Position numbers and translations under genes: made by a program. From NCBI RefSeq assembly GCF_000763295.1, contig NZ_JRJE01000002.1:62001-126000 (forward strand): DNA of 64,000 bases, given 5' to 3'. Positions 52,479 through 60,887 of this stretch are shown in pieces. The stretch's first letter is position 1. Every line of letters begins with the position of its first letter. Below the pieces are notes generated by a model. That model was not told the origin of the DNA. It did no database searches and was given only the letters and a program-made list of their open reading frames with translations. Source of the stretch: Thalassospira australica. Lineage in GTDB: Bacteria; Pseudomonadota; Alphaproteobacteria; Rhodospirillales; Thalassospiraceae.

Positions 52479-52793
52479 TCAAGCTGTCGGGCGCTTTTCA
52501 AAGGACGCAAACCCGTCTTCAAGGGCGGGTTCTTCGTGAATACGATCCACCCGCGCATGCGTTGGGCCTTCGTGGCAGGCATCGATCATGGATTGAACTA
52601 CCTTGACCGGCCCGCAAAAGACGGCTTCGACCGAGCCATCTGATCGATTGCGCACCCATCCTGTCAGATCCCGCTTGCGGGCCTCTTCTACCGTCCAGGC
52701 ACGATACCACACCCCCTGCACCCGGCCTTCGATCCGGGCATGAACGGATATGTTGCCTGCCCCGGTTGATGGATCAGGGCTTGTATCGGTCAT
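52479..52793 (-). CDS. acyP: Acylphosphatase
   Basis: 104 residues. Core: ISVHARIEGRVQGVWYRAWTVEEARKRDLTGWVRNRSDGSVEAVFCG, with the catalytic Arg in GRVQGVWYR and the Asn in WVRNRSDG. It hydrolyses acyl phosphates such as 1,3-bisphosphoglycerate or acetyl phosphate. A 15-residue N-terminal extension precedes the core. It lies 56 nt after the DUF1244 gene on the same strand and ends at the 52384-52417 terminator. Confidence 0.9.
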   Translation of the reverse strand: MTDTSPDPSTGAGNISVHARIEGRVQGVWYRAWTVEEARKRDLTGWVRNRSDGSVEAVFCGPVKVVQSMIDACHEGPTHARVDRIHEEPALEDGFASFEKRPTA

Positions 52794-52849
52794 GATTGGG
52801 CCTCCTTCCGTCCGGGCATATATCGGCGAAAGTGGTTTTAAACCGCCTT

Positions 52850-53233
52850 TTACTTCGCACCCGGAATTTTGGCATGCAGGTGGGCTGTATCCTGAAACTT
52901 CTGTTTCTGTTCTTCGGATGCCGGTGCCTGATGGGTGTTTTTCCATGCGTCATAGGTCATGCCGTAAACCACTTCGCGTGCCCCATCATAATCCATGGCG
53001 ACACCTTTTTCACGGGCGGCTGCCAGATACCATTTCGACAGGCAGTTGCGGCAGAACCCGGCAAGGTTCATCAGATCGATATTCTGAACGTCCGTGCGAT
53101 CCTGCAAATGCATGACCAACCCGCGAAAGGCAGCCGCTTCGAGTTCGAGTTTGGTTTGCGGATCAAGGTCGGCGGCCGGACCATTGGCCAGAACGGCCTC
53201 GGTCGACATTTCCGAACCGGCACAATCAGACAT
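52850..53233 (-). CDS. DUF1244 family protein
   Basis: 127 residues. The second half is the DUF1244 domain: LEAAAFRGLVMHLQDRTDVQNIDLMNLAGFCRNCLSKWYLAAAREKGVAMDYDGAREVVYGMTYDAWK, with the conserved FCRNCLSKWY (CxxC). Function unknown; the CxxC could bind metal. The ATG at 53233 overlaps the stop of the HAD gene by 8 nt, consistent with coupling; a later ATG at 53209 is possible. Downstream is acylphosphatase. Confidence 0.8.
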   Translation of the reverse strand: MSDCAGSEMSTEAVLANGPAADLDPQTKLELEAAAFRGLVMHLQDRTDVQNIDLMNLAGFCRNCLSKWYLAAAREKGVAMDYDGAREVVYGMTYDAWKNTHQAPASEEQKQKFQDTAHLHAKIPGAK

Positions 53234-53960
53234 GTTCCATACTCCCGGCGGTGTTGCGCTGTTCAAGTTTTTCGATAATCCCGGGCACATCGGAGATGGT
53301 TTCAGCGGTCTCGACATTTACGTTGTCGATTTCTGTCTGATCGACCATTTCATGGACCCAGGTGATTTCATAAGGAATGTGGATCGCAGCACCACCGCAC
53401 GCAAGGACCGGCAGAATATCAGACTTCATCGAATTGCCGATCATCACAGCCTGTTCGGGCTCAACACCATAACGGCCAAAGATGTTGCGATAGGTCAGCG
53501 GATCCTTTTCCGAGACGATTTCAATCCCGTCAAACAGATCTTCGAACCCGGAACGGTCGATCTTGAGCTGCTGGGCAATCAAATCGCCCTTGGTGATCAG
53601 AACAACCTTGTAGTTCGGATCTTTGGCATAGCGCTTTAGCACGGCTTCTGCCCCGTCAATGATCCGGGTCGGCGCACGCAGCATGGATTTGCCGATTTCG
53701 GCCAGTTTGTGGATGTCCTCGGCGCTGATTTTACGATCAGAAAGCTCGATCGCGGTTTCGATCATCGAAAGCGTAAAGCCCGTCACGCCATAACCATAGA
53801 TGGAAAGGTTGGCCAGTTCGGCCTGATAGAGACGATCATCAACCTGTTCGGGATCAACGTAATGGCCCAGCATTTCGCGCAGTTCGATATGGGCCTGACG
53901 GAAAAGCGGCTCGTTGTGCCACAGGGTATCGTCGCCATCAAAAGCAATCAGTTTGTACAT
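53226..53960 (-). CDS. HAD-superfamily hydrolase
   Basis: 244 residues. Motif 1 is LIAFDGDDTLWHNE (about 4-17, nucleophile Asp and acid Asp), motif 2 VVLITKGD (about 122), and motif 4 VMIGNSMKSDILPVLACGG (about 171-189). An alpha-helical cap lies between motifs 1 and 2, as in type I HAD phosphatases acting on small phosphorylated metabolites. The substrate is unknown. First gene of a coupled minus-strand group with DUF1244 and acylphosphatase. Confidence 0.85.
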   Translation of the reverse strand: MYKLIAFDGDDTLWHNEPLFRQAHIELREMLGHYVDPEQVDDRLYQAELANLSIYGYGVTGFTLSMIETAIELSDRKISAEDIHKLAEIGKSMLRAPTRIIDGAEAVLKRYAKDPNYKVVLITKGDLIAQQLKIDRSGFEDLFDGIEIVSEKDPLTYRNIFGRYGVEPEQAVMIGNSMKSDILPVLACGGAAIHIPYEITWVHEMVDQTEIDNVNVETAETISDVPGIIEKLEQRNTAGSMEHV

Positions 53961-54132
53961 ATTCACGCCTCGTTTCTTGTTATTGGATGGCTTCATTCAA
54001 CGGGAATTACAGCCTCGATCAATGAGCTTATTGCAGCGCAAACCTGCCGTAAAGCCCCGTTCTTTGTATTTAATATGCGTGACCATCGTTCGAAAGGGGT
54101 TGAAATATGATCACCATCGACCAGACACAAAA

Positions 54133-54162
54133 CGGCACCGGCAAGAAACATCACCGGTGCCG
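54133..54162 (-). terminator. Terminator after the MDR oxidoreductase
   Basis: CGGCACCGG pairs with CCGGTGCCG over 9 bp with a 12-nt loop, followed on the minus strand by GTTTTGTGT. It lies 27 nt after the oxidoreductase stop. Confidence 0.65.
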
Positions 54163-54188
54163 CAGATTTTGCCGTCACGTCAAAAAAT

Positions 54189-55268
54189 TCAATCCGCAAC
54201 CTGAATGCCGATCTTGCCGATGAATGATTTGGCAAGGAAGCGTTCCTGTGCAGCGTGAAGATCACGCAGAGCATAGGTTTCCGCAATTACCGGTCTGATT
54301 TCGCCCTTTTCGATATAACGCACAAGATCGGTAAATACATTTGCCGGCTGATAGCAGCAGCCATAGAAGGACAAATCCCGCAGATACAAGGTCCTGAGAT
54401 CCAGTTCGACAATCGGCCCGGCAATCGCACCAGCGGTAACGTAACGACCACCAACCCGCAGCCCTTCGATCAGGTCGGGCCAGCGCGGACCACCGACCAG
54501 ATCGATGATGACATCAAAGGACTGCGCCGGGATACCGTCATTGCGGCCCAGAGTATCATCTGCGCCAAGGGCCTTGACCTCGGCCGATTTTTCCGGGCTG
54601 GTCACTGCCGTTACATGCGCACCGCGACGCTTGGCAAGCTGGATCGCAGCCGAGCCAACACCGCCTGACGCGCCGGTGATCAAAACACGTTCCGCCCCCA
54701 GCGAAACACGCTGGATCATGCCTTCGGCAGTGGAAAAGGCACAGGGGAAAGAGGCCAGCTCTACATCCGAAAGCAGGGAATTCACGGTGATGGCATCGCT
54801 GGCATTGGTGGCCATAAACTGGGCAAAAGCGCCATCCTGTTCAGAGCCGAGCGTCAAGGTGTAAAAGGCACCATCTTCGGTTTCACGCGGCTGCAGGGTC
54901 CGGACCATGACGCGCTCTCCAAGGCGGCCTTCCGACACACCTTCGCCGACAGCAACAATTTCACCTGCGCAATCAGCACCCTGAATGCGCGGGAATTGCA
55001 AGGGTGTACCGCTCCAGCTGCCGTCTTTGGATGCCTTGTCATCAAATCCGGTGACTGCACCGGACTGGGTATCCCCCCGCACGGATTTTGAATACCAGCC
55101 GATGCGGGTGTTGATATCGGTATTGTTGACCGATGCCGCACCAACGCGAATAAGCACCTCGCCCTTGGCCGGTTTCGACACCGGCAGGTCTTCGCGCCAT
55201 TCAAGACGTTCCAGACCACCATGACCTGTCAATACCATGCCATGCATCGTTTCGGGCAGTTCGGTCAT
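54189..55268 (-). CDS. Zinc-free MDR-family alcohol dehydrogenase / quinone oxidoreductase-like
   Basis: 359 residues. GroES-like N-terminal half with LIRVGAASVNNTDINTRIGWY (about 40) and IQGADCAGEIVAVGEGV (about 94-110); Rossmann half with VLITGASGGVGSAAIQLAKRRGAHVTAVTS (about 193-222) and a Pro-rich loop. The catalytic zinc Cys and His of true alcohol dehydrogenases are not evident, as in quinone oxidoreductases and enoyl reductases. It is divergent from a TetR gene 79 nt away that presumably controls it. Confidence 0.8.
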   Translation of the reverse strand: MTELPETMHGMVLTGHGGLERLEWREDLPVSKPAKGEVLIRVGAASVNNTDINTRIGWYSKSVRGDTQSGAVTGFDDKASKDGSWSGTPLQFPRIQGADCAGEIVAVGEGVSEGRLGERVMVRTLQPRETEDGAFYTLTLGSEQDGAFAQFMATNASDAITVNSLLSDVELASFPCAFSTAEGMIQRVSLGAERVLITGASGGVGSAAIQLAKRRGAHVTAVTSPEKSAEVKALGADDTLGRNDGIPAQSFDVIIDLVGGPRWPDLIEGLRVGGRYVTAGAIAGPIVELDLRTLYLRDLSFYGCCYQPANVFTDLVRYIEKGEIRPVIAETYALRDLHAAQERFLAKSFIGKIGIQVAD

Positions 55269-55303
55269 CAGAATCTCCTTGGGCCAAATACAGGTAAAAC
55301 GGT

Positions 55304-55339
55304 TGTTCTACTTGCGGAGGTAAAGGAAATGTTCTACTT
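55304..55339. promoter_or_regulatory. Direct repeats, possible TetR site
   Basis: TGTTCTACTT occurs at 55304-55313 and again at 55330-55339, 26 bp apart centre to centre, between the oxidoreductase and TetR genes. The spacing is about two and a half turns; the copies are direct, not inverted, which is unusual for TetR operators. Confidence 0.45.
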
Positions 55340-55347
55340 CGTCAAGC

Positions 55348-55884
55348 ATGACAAGCAAACCAAACACCATGGACAAGATTGCCGCCGGTCTGGAACGCGC
55401 CTTTGCGACCGACGGATTTGCCAATCCCAGTGTGGATGACCTGCGTGATGCAGCGGATGTCAGTCTGCGGACGCTTTATAAATACGTCCCATCGCGTAGC
55501 GAGATGATGCAAGCGGCCCTTGAACACCGCCACCAGCGGTATATGACCATGTTGTTTGATGGTTTGACGCCCCGTGGTGGCGCTGCGTTTAACGACATTA
55601 TTGATCGGATCGCAGTCTGGATGCGGACCGAAGCATCACATGGCTGCCTGTTTCATGCCGCAGTTGCTGCGGCCCCCGACGATCAGGCCTTGCGGGCATT
55701 GCTTGAAAAAAACAAAAACGATGTCGCTGCCAAAACCGCCCAAATCACCGGGCTTGACGGTGCAGAAGTCGAAATTTCGATCATTCTTGATGGCCTCACG
55801 CAAAGCTGGCCGCTTTATGGTGATCAGGCAACCGCCGGGGCAAAACGCCTGGCCAAGATCCTTGCACAGGATAATGCCCTTTAG
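55348..55884 (+). CDS. TetR-family regulator
   Basis: 178 residues. The helix-turn-helix is at residues 8-50 (DKIAAGLERAFATDGFANPSVDDLRDAADVSLRTLYKYVPSRSEMM) and the C-terminal ligand domain has the short TetR_C form (ASHGCLFHAAVAAAPDDQALRALLEKNKND). The gene is divergent from the MDR oxidoreductase and very close to it, so it is the likely repressor; its inducer is unknown. A terminator follows at 55922. Confidence 0.85.
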   Translation: MTSKPNTMDKIAAGLERAFATDGFANPSVDDLRDAADVSLRTLYKYVPSRSEMMQAALEHRHQRYMTMLFDGLTPRGGAAFNDIIDRIAVWMRTEASHGCLFHAAVAAAPDDQALRALLEKNKNDVAAKTAQITGLDGAEVEISIILDGLTQSWPLYGDQATAGAKRLAKILAQDNAL

Positions 55885-55921
55885 GGCCCGTCACCGCGTG
55901 ACAAAGCCCCTAAAAGAACAA

Positions 55922-55944
55922 GGGGCGTGAATGGATCACGCCCC
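55922..55944. terminator. Terminator between tetR and pccA
   Basis: GGGGCGTGA and TCACGCCCC pair over 9 bp (loop ATGGA), followed by CGTTTATTTT on the plus strand and preceded by AAAAGAACAA for the opposite direction. Confidence 0.75.
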
Positions 55945-55981
55945 CGTTTATTTTCAGGTCATCCTGCATCAAGGCAGATAA

Positions 55982-57982
55982 TCATTCGTCTTTTTCGAAC
56001 TCGATGATGATGGCATCAACCGAGAGGTTTGCACCCTGTTCGGCGTGGATTTTTTTGACCACGCCTTTGCTTTCGCATTTAAGGACGTTTTCCATTTTCA
56101 TGGCTTCAAGGATGCAAAGCTCCTCGCCCGGCTGGACGGTCTGGCCTTCTTCGACCGAGACCTTGACCAGCAAGCCCGGCATGGGCGAAAGCAGGAAGTT
56201 CGACATATCCGGCGGGGCCTTGAACGGCATCAGTTTTTGCAATTCGGCGACACGCGGCAGCATCACCTTGAAGCTGCGCTGAATGCCATTGGCCGACAGG
56301 CGGAAACCGACCCCTTCAAGGTCGATCTGCACACAGACCGGCGCCCCGTCGATTTCACCGACAAACATCGGATCGCCGATTTTCCAGTCCGAGACCACGC
56401 CATAGCTGCGATCACCGATGGCGACAATGTAATCGCCGTTAACACCATCAAACTCGATATCAAACGGGGTATGCTCATCGCCACATACCGCCACCCAGCT
56501 TTCGGATATTTCCAGCGGATGGTCGCTGACCTGGCCGGTGATGCCGGAATTGCGTTCGACGTAACGCTGATTGAGATAAGCCGCGACCACGATCAGGGTT
56601 GATGGATCATCATTTGGCAGATCATCGGCCGAGAAACCATCGGGGTATTCTTCGGCGATGAAGTTGGTGGTGATGTTGCCATCCTGAAAACGCTTGTTGG
56701 CCATGACAGCCGCCAAAAACGGGATATTGTGCGAGATGCCGCGAATGTAATAGGCATCAAGGGCGCGCCGCATTTCACCAATCGCCTGATCGCGGGTTTC
56801 GCCATAGGTGATCAATTTCGCGACCATCGGGTCATAGAACATCGAAATTTCGCCGCCTTCATAGACGCCGGTATCAACACGCACGGTATCTGATTCTTCT
56901 GGCGGCTGATAACGCACCAAACGCCCGGTTGATGGCAGGAATTCGCGGAACGGGTCTTCGGCATAGATGCGGGTTTCCATTGCCCAGCCGGTGAGTTTGA
57001 CGTCATCCTGCTTAAGGGTCAGTTTCTCGCCATCGGCGATCTTGATCATCCATTCGACAAGATCCTGGCCGGTGACAAGTTCAGTCACCGGGTGTTCGAC
57101 CTGCAGGCGGGTGTTCATTTCAAGGAAGTAGAAGTTCTTGTCCTTATCGACAATAAATTCCACGGTGCCCGCCGAGCAATAATCAACCGCACGCGCCAGT
57201 GCCACGGCCTGTTCGCCCATCGCCTTACGCGTTTCGGGATCGATAAAGGGGGATGGGGCTTCTTCAACGACCTTTTGATGACGGCGCTGAATGGAGCATT
57301 CGCGTTCGCCAAGATAGATCGCGTTACCGTGCTTGTCGGCCAGCACCTGAATTTCGATGTGGCGCGGTTCTTCGACGAATTTTTCAACAAAGACACGGTC
57401 ATCGCCAAAGGAGCTTGCGGCTTCTGACGTAGCACGTTCGAACCCTTCGCGGCATTCGGCGTCATTGCGCGCAATGCGCATGCCCTTGCCGCCACCGCCA
57501 GCGGATGCTTTGAGCATCACCGGATAGCCGATATCGTTGGCGATCTTGACCGCCTCGTCGGTATCCTTGATCACGCCCATATAGCCCGGAACGGTCGAAA
57601 CACCCGCATCAGCGGCAATCTTTTTTGAGGTGATCTTGTCGCCCATGGCGGCAATCGCACCATTCGGCGGGCCGATGAAGGCAATACCAGCGGCATCAAG
57701 GGCCTTGGCGAAGGCCTGATTTTCCGACAGGAAGCCATAGCCCGGATGGACGGCCTCGGCCCCGGTGGATTTACAGGCCGCGATGATGTTTTCAATGATC
57801 AGGTAGGACTGATTCGACGGCGCCGGACCGATATGAACGGCCTCGTCGGCCATCTGGACATGAAGGGCGGCCTTGTCGGCATCGGAATAGACCGCAACGG
57901 TCTTAATGCCCATTTTCTTGGCTGATTTGATCACACGGCAGGCAATTTCACCGCGGTTGGCAATCAGGATTTTGCTAAACAT
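55982..57982 (-). CDS. pccA: Propionyl-CoA carboxylase, biotin-containing alpha subunit
   Basis: 666 residues. The biotin carboxylase domain (1-450) starts MFSKILIANRGEIACRVI and has the ATP loop KASAGGGGKGMRIA (about 160), ECSIQRRHQKVVEEAPSP (about 227) and FLEMNTRLQVEHPVTE. A BT-type middle domain follows (about 470-600), and the C-terminal biotinyl domain has the attachment Lys in EAMKMEN (about 633). With the beta subunit it carboxylates propionyl-CoA to methylmalonyl-CoA for odd-chain fatty acid and branched amino acid breakdown. The gene follows pccB by 29 nt. Confidence 0.93.
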   Translation of the reverse strand: MFSKILIANRGEIACRVIKSAKKMGIKTVAVYSDADKAALHVQMADEAVHIGPAPSNQSYLIIENIIAACKSTGAEAVHPGYGFLSENQAFAKALDAAGIAFIGPPNGAIAAMGDKITSKKIAADAGVSTVPGYMGVIKDTDEAVKIANDIGYPVMLKASAGGGGKGMRIARNDAECREGFERATSEAASSFGDDRVFVEKFVEEPRHIEIQVLADKHGNAIYLGERECSIQRRHQKVVEEAPSPFIDPETRKAMGEQAVALARAVDYCSAGTVEFIVDKDKNFYFLEMNTRLQVEHPVTELVTGQDLVEWMIKIADGEKLTLKQDDVKLTGWAMETRIYAEDPFREFLPSTGRLVRYQPPEESDTVRVDTGVYEGGEISMFYDPMVAKLITYGETRDQAIGEMRRALDAYYIRGISHNIPFLAAVMANKRFQDGNITTNFIAEEYPDGFSADDLPNDDPSTLIVVAAYLNQRYVERNSGITGQVSDHPLEISESWVAVCGDEHTPFDIEFDGVNGDYIVAIGDRSYGVVSDWKIGDPMFVGEIDGAPVCVQIDLEGVGFRLSANGIQRSFKVMLPRVAELQKLMPFKAPPDMSNFLLSPMPGLLVKVSVEEGQTVQPGEELCILEAMKMENVLKCESKGVVKKIHAEQGANLSVDAIIIEFEKDE

Positions 57983-58011
57983 TTTTGTATCTCCCAATTT
58001 GTCTTGGCGGC

Positions 58012-59544
58012 TTACAACGGAATGTTGCCGTGTTTCTTTTCAGGGTTCTTGATGTCCTTGTTGCGCAGCATGCCAAGCGCCTTGCAAACGCGGCGGCGTG
58101 TGCCGTGCGGCATGATGACATCATCAATGAATCCCTTGCGGCCCGCGACAAACGGGTTGGCGAATTTTTCGCGATATTCTTCGGTGCGGGCTTCGATCTT
58201 TGCCGGATCGTTCATATCCGCCCGGAAGATGATTTCCACAGCGCCCTTGGGCCCCATCACCGCAATTTCGGCGGTCGGCCAGGCATAGTTGACATCACCG
58301 CGCAGATGTTTGGACGCCATCACATCATAGGCCCCACCGTAGGCCTTGCGCGTGATCACGGTGACCTTGGGCACGGTGGCCTCGGCATAGGCGTAAAGCA
58401 GTTTGGCACCATGTTTGATGATGCCGCCATATTCCTGTGCGGTGCCCGGCATGAAGCCCGGCACATCAACAAAGGTGACAATCGGAATGTTATAGGCATC
58501 ACAGAAACGCACAAAGCGCGCGGCCTTTTTGGAACTGTCGATATCAAGGCAACCGGCCAGCACCATCGGTTGGTTGGCGACGACACCAACGGTGCGGCCA
58601 TCCATGCGCGCCATGCCGATAATGATGTTTTTGGCGTAATCTGGCTGCACTTCAAAGAAGTCGCCCTCGTCCACGACCTTGGTGATCAGTTCCTTCATGT
58701 CATAGGGCATGTTGGGATTTTCTGGCACCAGGGTATCGAGCGAGAAATCATCACGCGTAATGGAATCCTCGCACAGATGTGCGGGCGGGTCTTCCTTGTT
58801 ACACAGTGGCAGGAAATCCATGAAGCGGCGTGTCTGCAACAGCAGATCGACATCATTGTCAAAGGCCAGGTCAGCAACACCGGAAACGCTGGTGTGGGTC
58901 GATGCCCCGCCCAGCTGTTCGTGGGTGACTTCTTCGTGGGTCACGGTTTTGACCACGTCAGGACCGGTCACGAACATATAGGAGCTGTCCTTGACCATGA
59001 AGATGAAGTCGGTCATGGCCGGGCTATAGACTGCGCCACCGGCACAAGGCCCCATGATCAGCGAAATCTGCGGAATGACGCCGGAGGCCTCGACATTGCG
59101 TTGAAACACATCGGCATAACCAGCCAGACTTTCGACACCTTCCTGAATGCGCGCCCCGCCCGAATCATTGATCCCGATCACCGGTGCGCCGACCTTCATC
59201 GCCTGATCCATGATCTTGCCGATCTTGCGGGCGTGTGCGCCTGAAAGTGCGCCGCCGAAAACGGTGAAATCTTGCGAGAAGACAAACACCAGACGGCCAT
59301 TGATTGTGCCGTGGCCGGTGACGACACCATCACCGGGAATGCGGTTTTCGGTCATGCCGAAATCAACACAATCATGTTCGACAAACATGTCCCATTCTTC
59401 GAAGGAGCCTTCATCAAGCAACACATCCAGGCGTTCGCGCGCGGTGAGCTTGCCTTTTTTGTGCTGATTATCAATGCGCCGCTGACCACCGCCCATGGCA
59501 GCTTCAGCGCGCTTCGCTTCGAGTTTGGCGACAATATCTTGCAT
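58012..59544 (-). CDS. pccB: Propionyl-CoA carboxylase, carboxyltransferase beta subunit
   Basis: 510 residues. Two crotonase-like halves: [87 protein letters not shown] (about 88-147) with GGA oxyanion turns, [19 protein letters not shown] (about 170), and the second half [30 protein letters not shown] with [24 protein letters not shown] and [18 protein letters not shown]. The length matches PccB better than acetyl-CoA or methylcrotonyl-CoA carboxylases. First gene of the pair with pccA. Confidence 0.93.
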   Translation of the reverse strand: MQDIVAKLEAKRAEAAMGGGQRRIDNQHKKGKLTARERLDVLLDEGSFEEWDMFVEHDCVDFGMTENRIPGDGVVTGHGTINGRLVFVFSQDFTVFGGALSGAHARKIGKIMDQAMKVGAPVIGINDSGGARIQEGVESLAGYADVFQRNVEASGVIPQISLIMGPCAGGAVYSPAMTDFIFMVKDSSYMFVTGPDVVKTVTHEEVTHEQLGGASTHTSVSGVADLAFDNDVDLLLQTRRFMDFLPLCNKEDPPAHLCEDSITRDDFSLDTLVPENPNMPYDMKELITKVVDEGDFFEVQPDYAKNIIIGMARMDGRTVGVVANQPMVLAGCLDIDSSKKAARFVRFCDAYNIPIVTFVDVPGFMPGTAQEYGGIIKHGAKLLYAYAEATVPKVTVITRKAYGGAYDVMASKHLRGDVNYAWPTAEIAVMGPKGAVEIIFRADMNDPAKIEARTEEYREKFANPFVAGRKGFIDDVIMPHGTRRRVCKALGMLRNKDIKNPEKKHGNIPL

Positions 59545-59882
59545 GTTGGGTTTCCTCGCTGTGATCGGCCGTTTGGCACATTTCGCCCAATGTGCGCGTC
59601 CTGAGAATGAAATAGCATTATTCGGTACTGGAATGCCAATTATTTTTACAGTTCCAAGACTCCCCCAGAATAAGCCTTAAAGGCCTGATTTCCCTAACGT
59701 CATTGCGTCATATGCAGATAGAATGAACTAAAGTCTAGCGACCTTGCACAACCGTAGCGCTTGCGGATCAATTGGGCGCGGGGTGCGTTGCGTTATTGAT
59801 ACAATTAAGAAACCAACCACTGCCGCATGAATTTTTACGACCCGAACCACAAACGCCATATCGCCACAACCATTTGAGCATC
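59545..59882. other. Spacer between pccB and the ABC-domain gene
   Basis: 338 nt. A weak inverted repeat (AGCCTTAAAGGCC) lies near 59672-59686 and an AT-rich part around 59610-59650 should hold the pccB promoter. The plus-strand frame open from 59772 is not used as a start because ATG 59883 fits the following protein better. No RNA gene seen. Confidence 0.4.
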
Positions 59883-60848
59883 ATGATGAAATTGGCCCCA
59901 CGCACCCCCGAACGTACTGGTGATGATCGCCCGGCATCCTCGCTTTGGGGGTATATCTGGCGCATGAGCGGCTGGCATCAGGTTGTCGTTTGTGGTCTGG
60001 CAGTGATTGTTGCTGCCCTTGGCATTGCGCCGATCGAACTGCAACGCCGGATTGTCGATGACGCCATCACCCCGCAGAATCTTGACCTTCTGATGACACT
60101 GGCCGCGCTTTATCTGGGGCTGATTGTTGCGCATGGGGTGATCAAATTCGTGCTGCGCATGTATGAAGGGTGGCTCAGCGAAAGTGCGATCCAATATAAC
60201 CGTAAACATCTGTCGCGCCTGCATGCACACAATCAGACCGGGGACGGCAATGAAAGCAACGGACGCGCGGTTTCGATCATCGGGTCGGAGATAGAAAAGC
60301 TGGGCGGGTTCGTTGGCGATGGCCTGTCACAGCCCGTCGTCAATAGCGGCATGTTGATCTTTGGCCTGGGCTATATGATCAGTGTTGAACCGATGATCGG
60401 ATTGATCGGGGTTGCGGCCCTGATCCCGCAGGTGGCCCTGGTGCCGGTCATTCAAAAACGCATCAACGCCCTGATCGAGGCACGGGTTGAAAAGATGCGC
60501 GCGGTCAGCGATGACCTGTCCGAACTGTCCCCCGAGGATCAGGATGATGATCTTTTGCGCCCGATCAATGACGGCATATCGGGCCTGTTTGACAATCGGA
60601 TGCGATTGTTTTTGTTCAAGTTCGCGATGAAGTCGCTGGTGAACTTCCTGAATGCACTTGCACCGGTTTGCGTATTGTTTATCGGCGGGTATCTGGTGAT
60701 CGAAGGCCAGACATCGGTGGGGATTATTGTGGCGTTTATTTCCGGGTTTGACCGGATGTCATCGCCCATGCGGGAGTTACTGTCTTATTACCGGGTCGCA
60801 GCACAGGCGAGCGTTCAACACAAAATGATTGCGCGCTGGATGCAGTAA
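59883..60848 (+). CDS. ABC exporter transmembrane domain without ATPase
   Basis: 321 residues with about five or six membrane spans (WHQVVVCGLAVIVAALGIAPIEL, LLMTLAALYLGLIVAHGVIKFVL, VVNSGMLIFGLGYMISVEPMIGLIGVAALIPQVALVPVI, FLNALAPVCVLFIGGYLVIEGQTSVGIIVAFISGFDRM). The overall pattern, including LYLGLIVAHG and SSPMRELLSYYR, is that of the ABC transporter type 1 domain of half-exporters. The protein then stops. No Walker A or signature motif follows here or in the neighbouring genes. It either works with a separate ATPase or has another role. Start choice ATGATG at 59883. Confidence 0.75.
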   Translation: MMKLAPRTPERTGDDRPASSLWGYIWRMSGWHQVVVCGLAVIVAALGIAPIELQRRIVDDAITPQNLDLLMTLAALYLGLIVAHGVIKFVLRMYEGWLSESAIQYNRKHLSRLHAHNQTGDGNESNGRAVSIIGSEIEKLGGFVGDGLSQPVVNSGMLIFGLGYMISVEPMIGLIGVAALIPQVALVPVIQKRINALIEARVEKMRAVSDDLSELSPEDQDDDLLRPINDGISGLFDNRMRLFLFKFAMKSLVNFLNALAPVCVLFIGGYLVIEGQTSVGIIVAFISGFDRMSSPMRELLSYYRVAAQASVQHKMIARWMQ

Positions 60849-60887
60849 GAAACCGCCCCCATTCAGATTGCCATCGCGGCCGGGGCG

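Noticed and set aside
57985-59244. 419-codon plus-strand frame antisense to pccB
   Set aside because: Shadow of pccB with no motif and no ribosome site.
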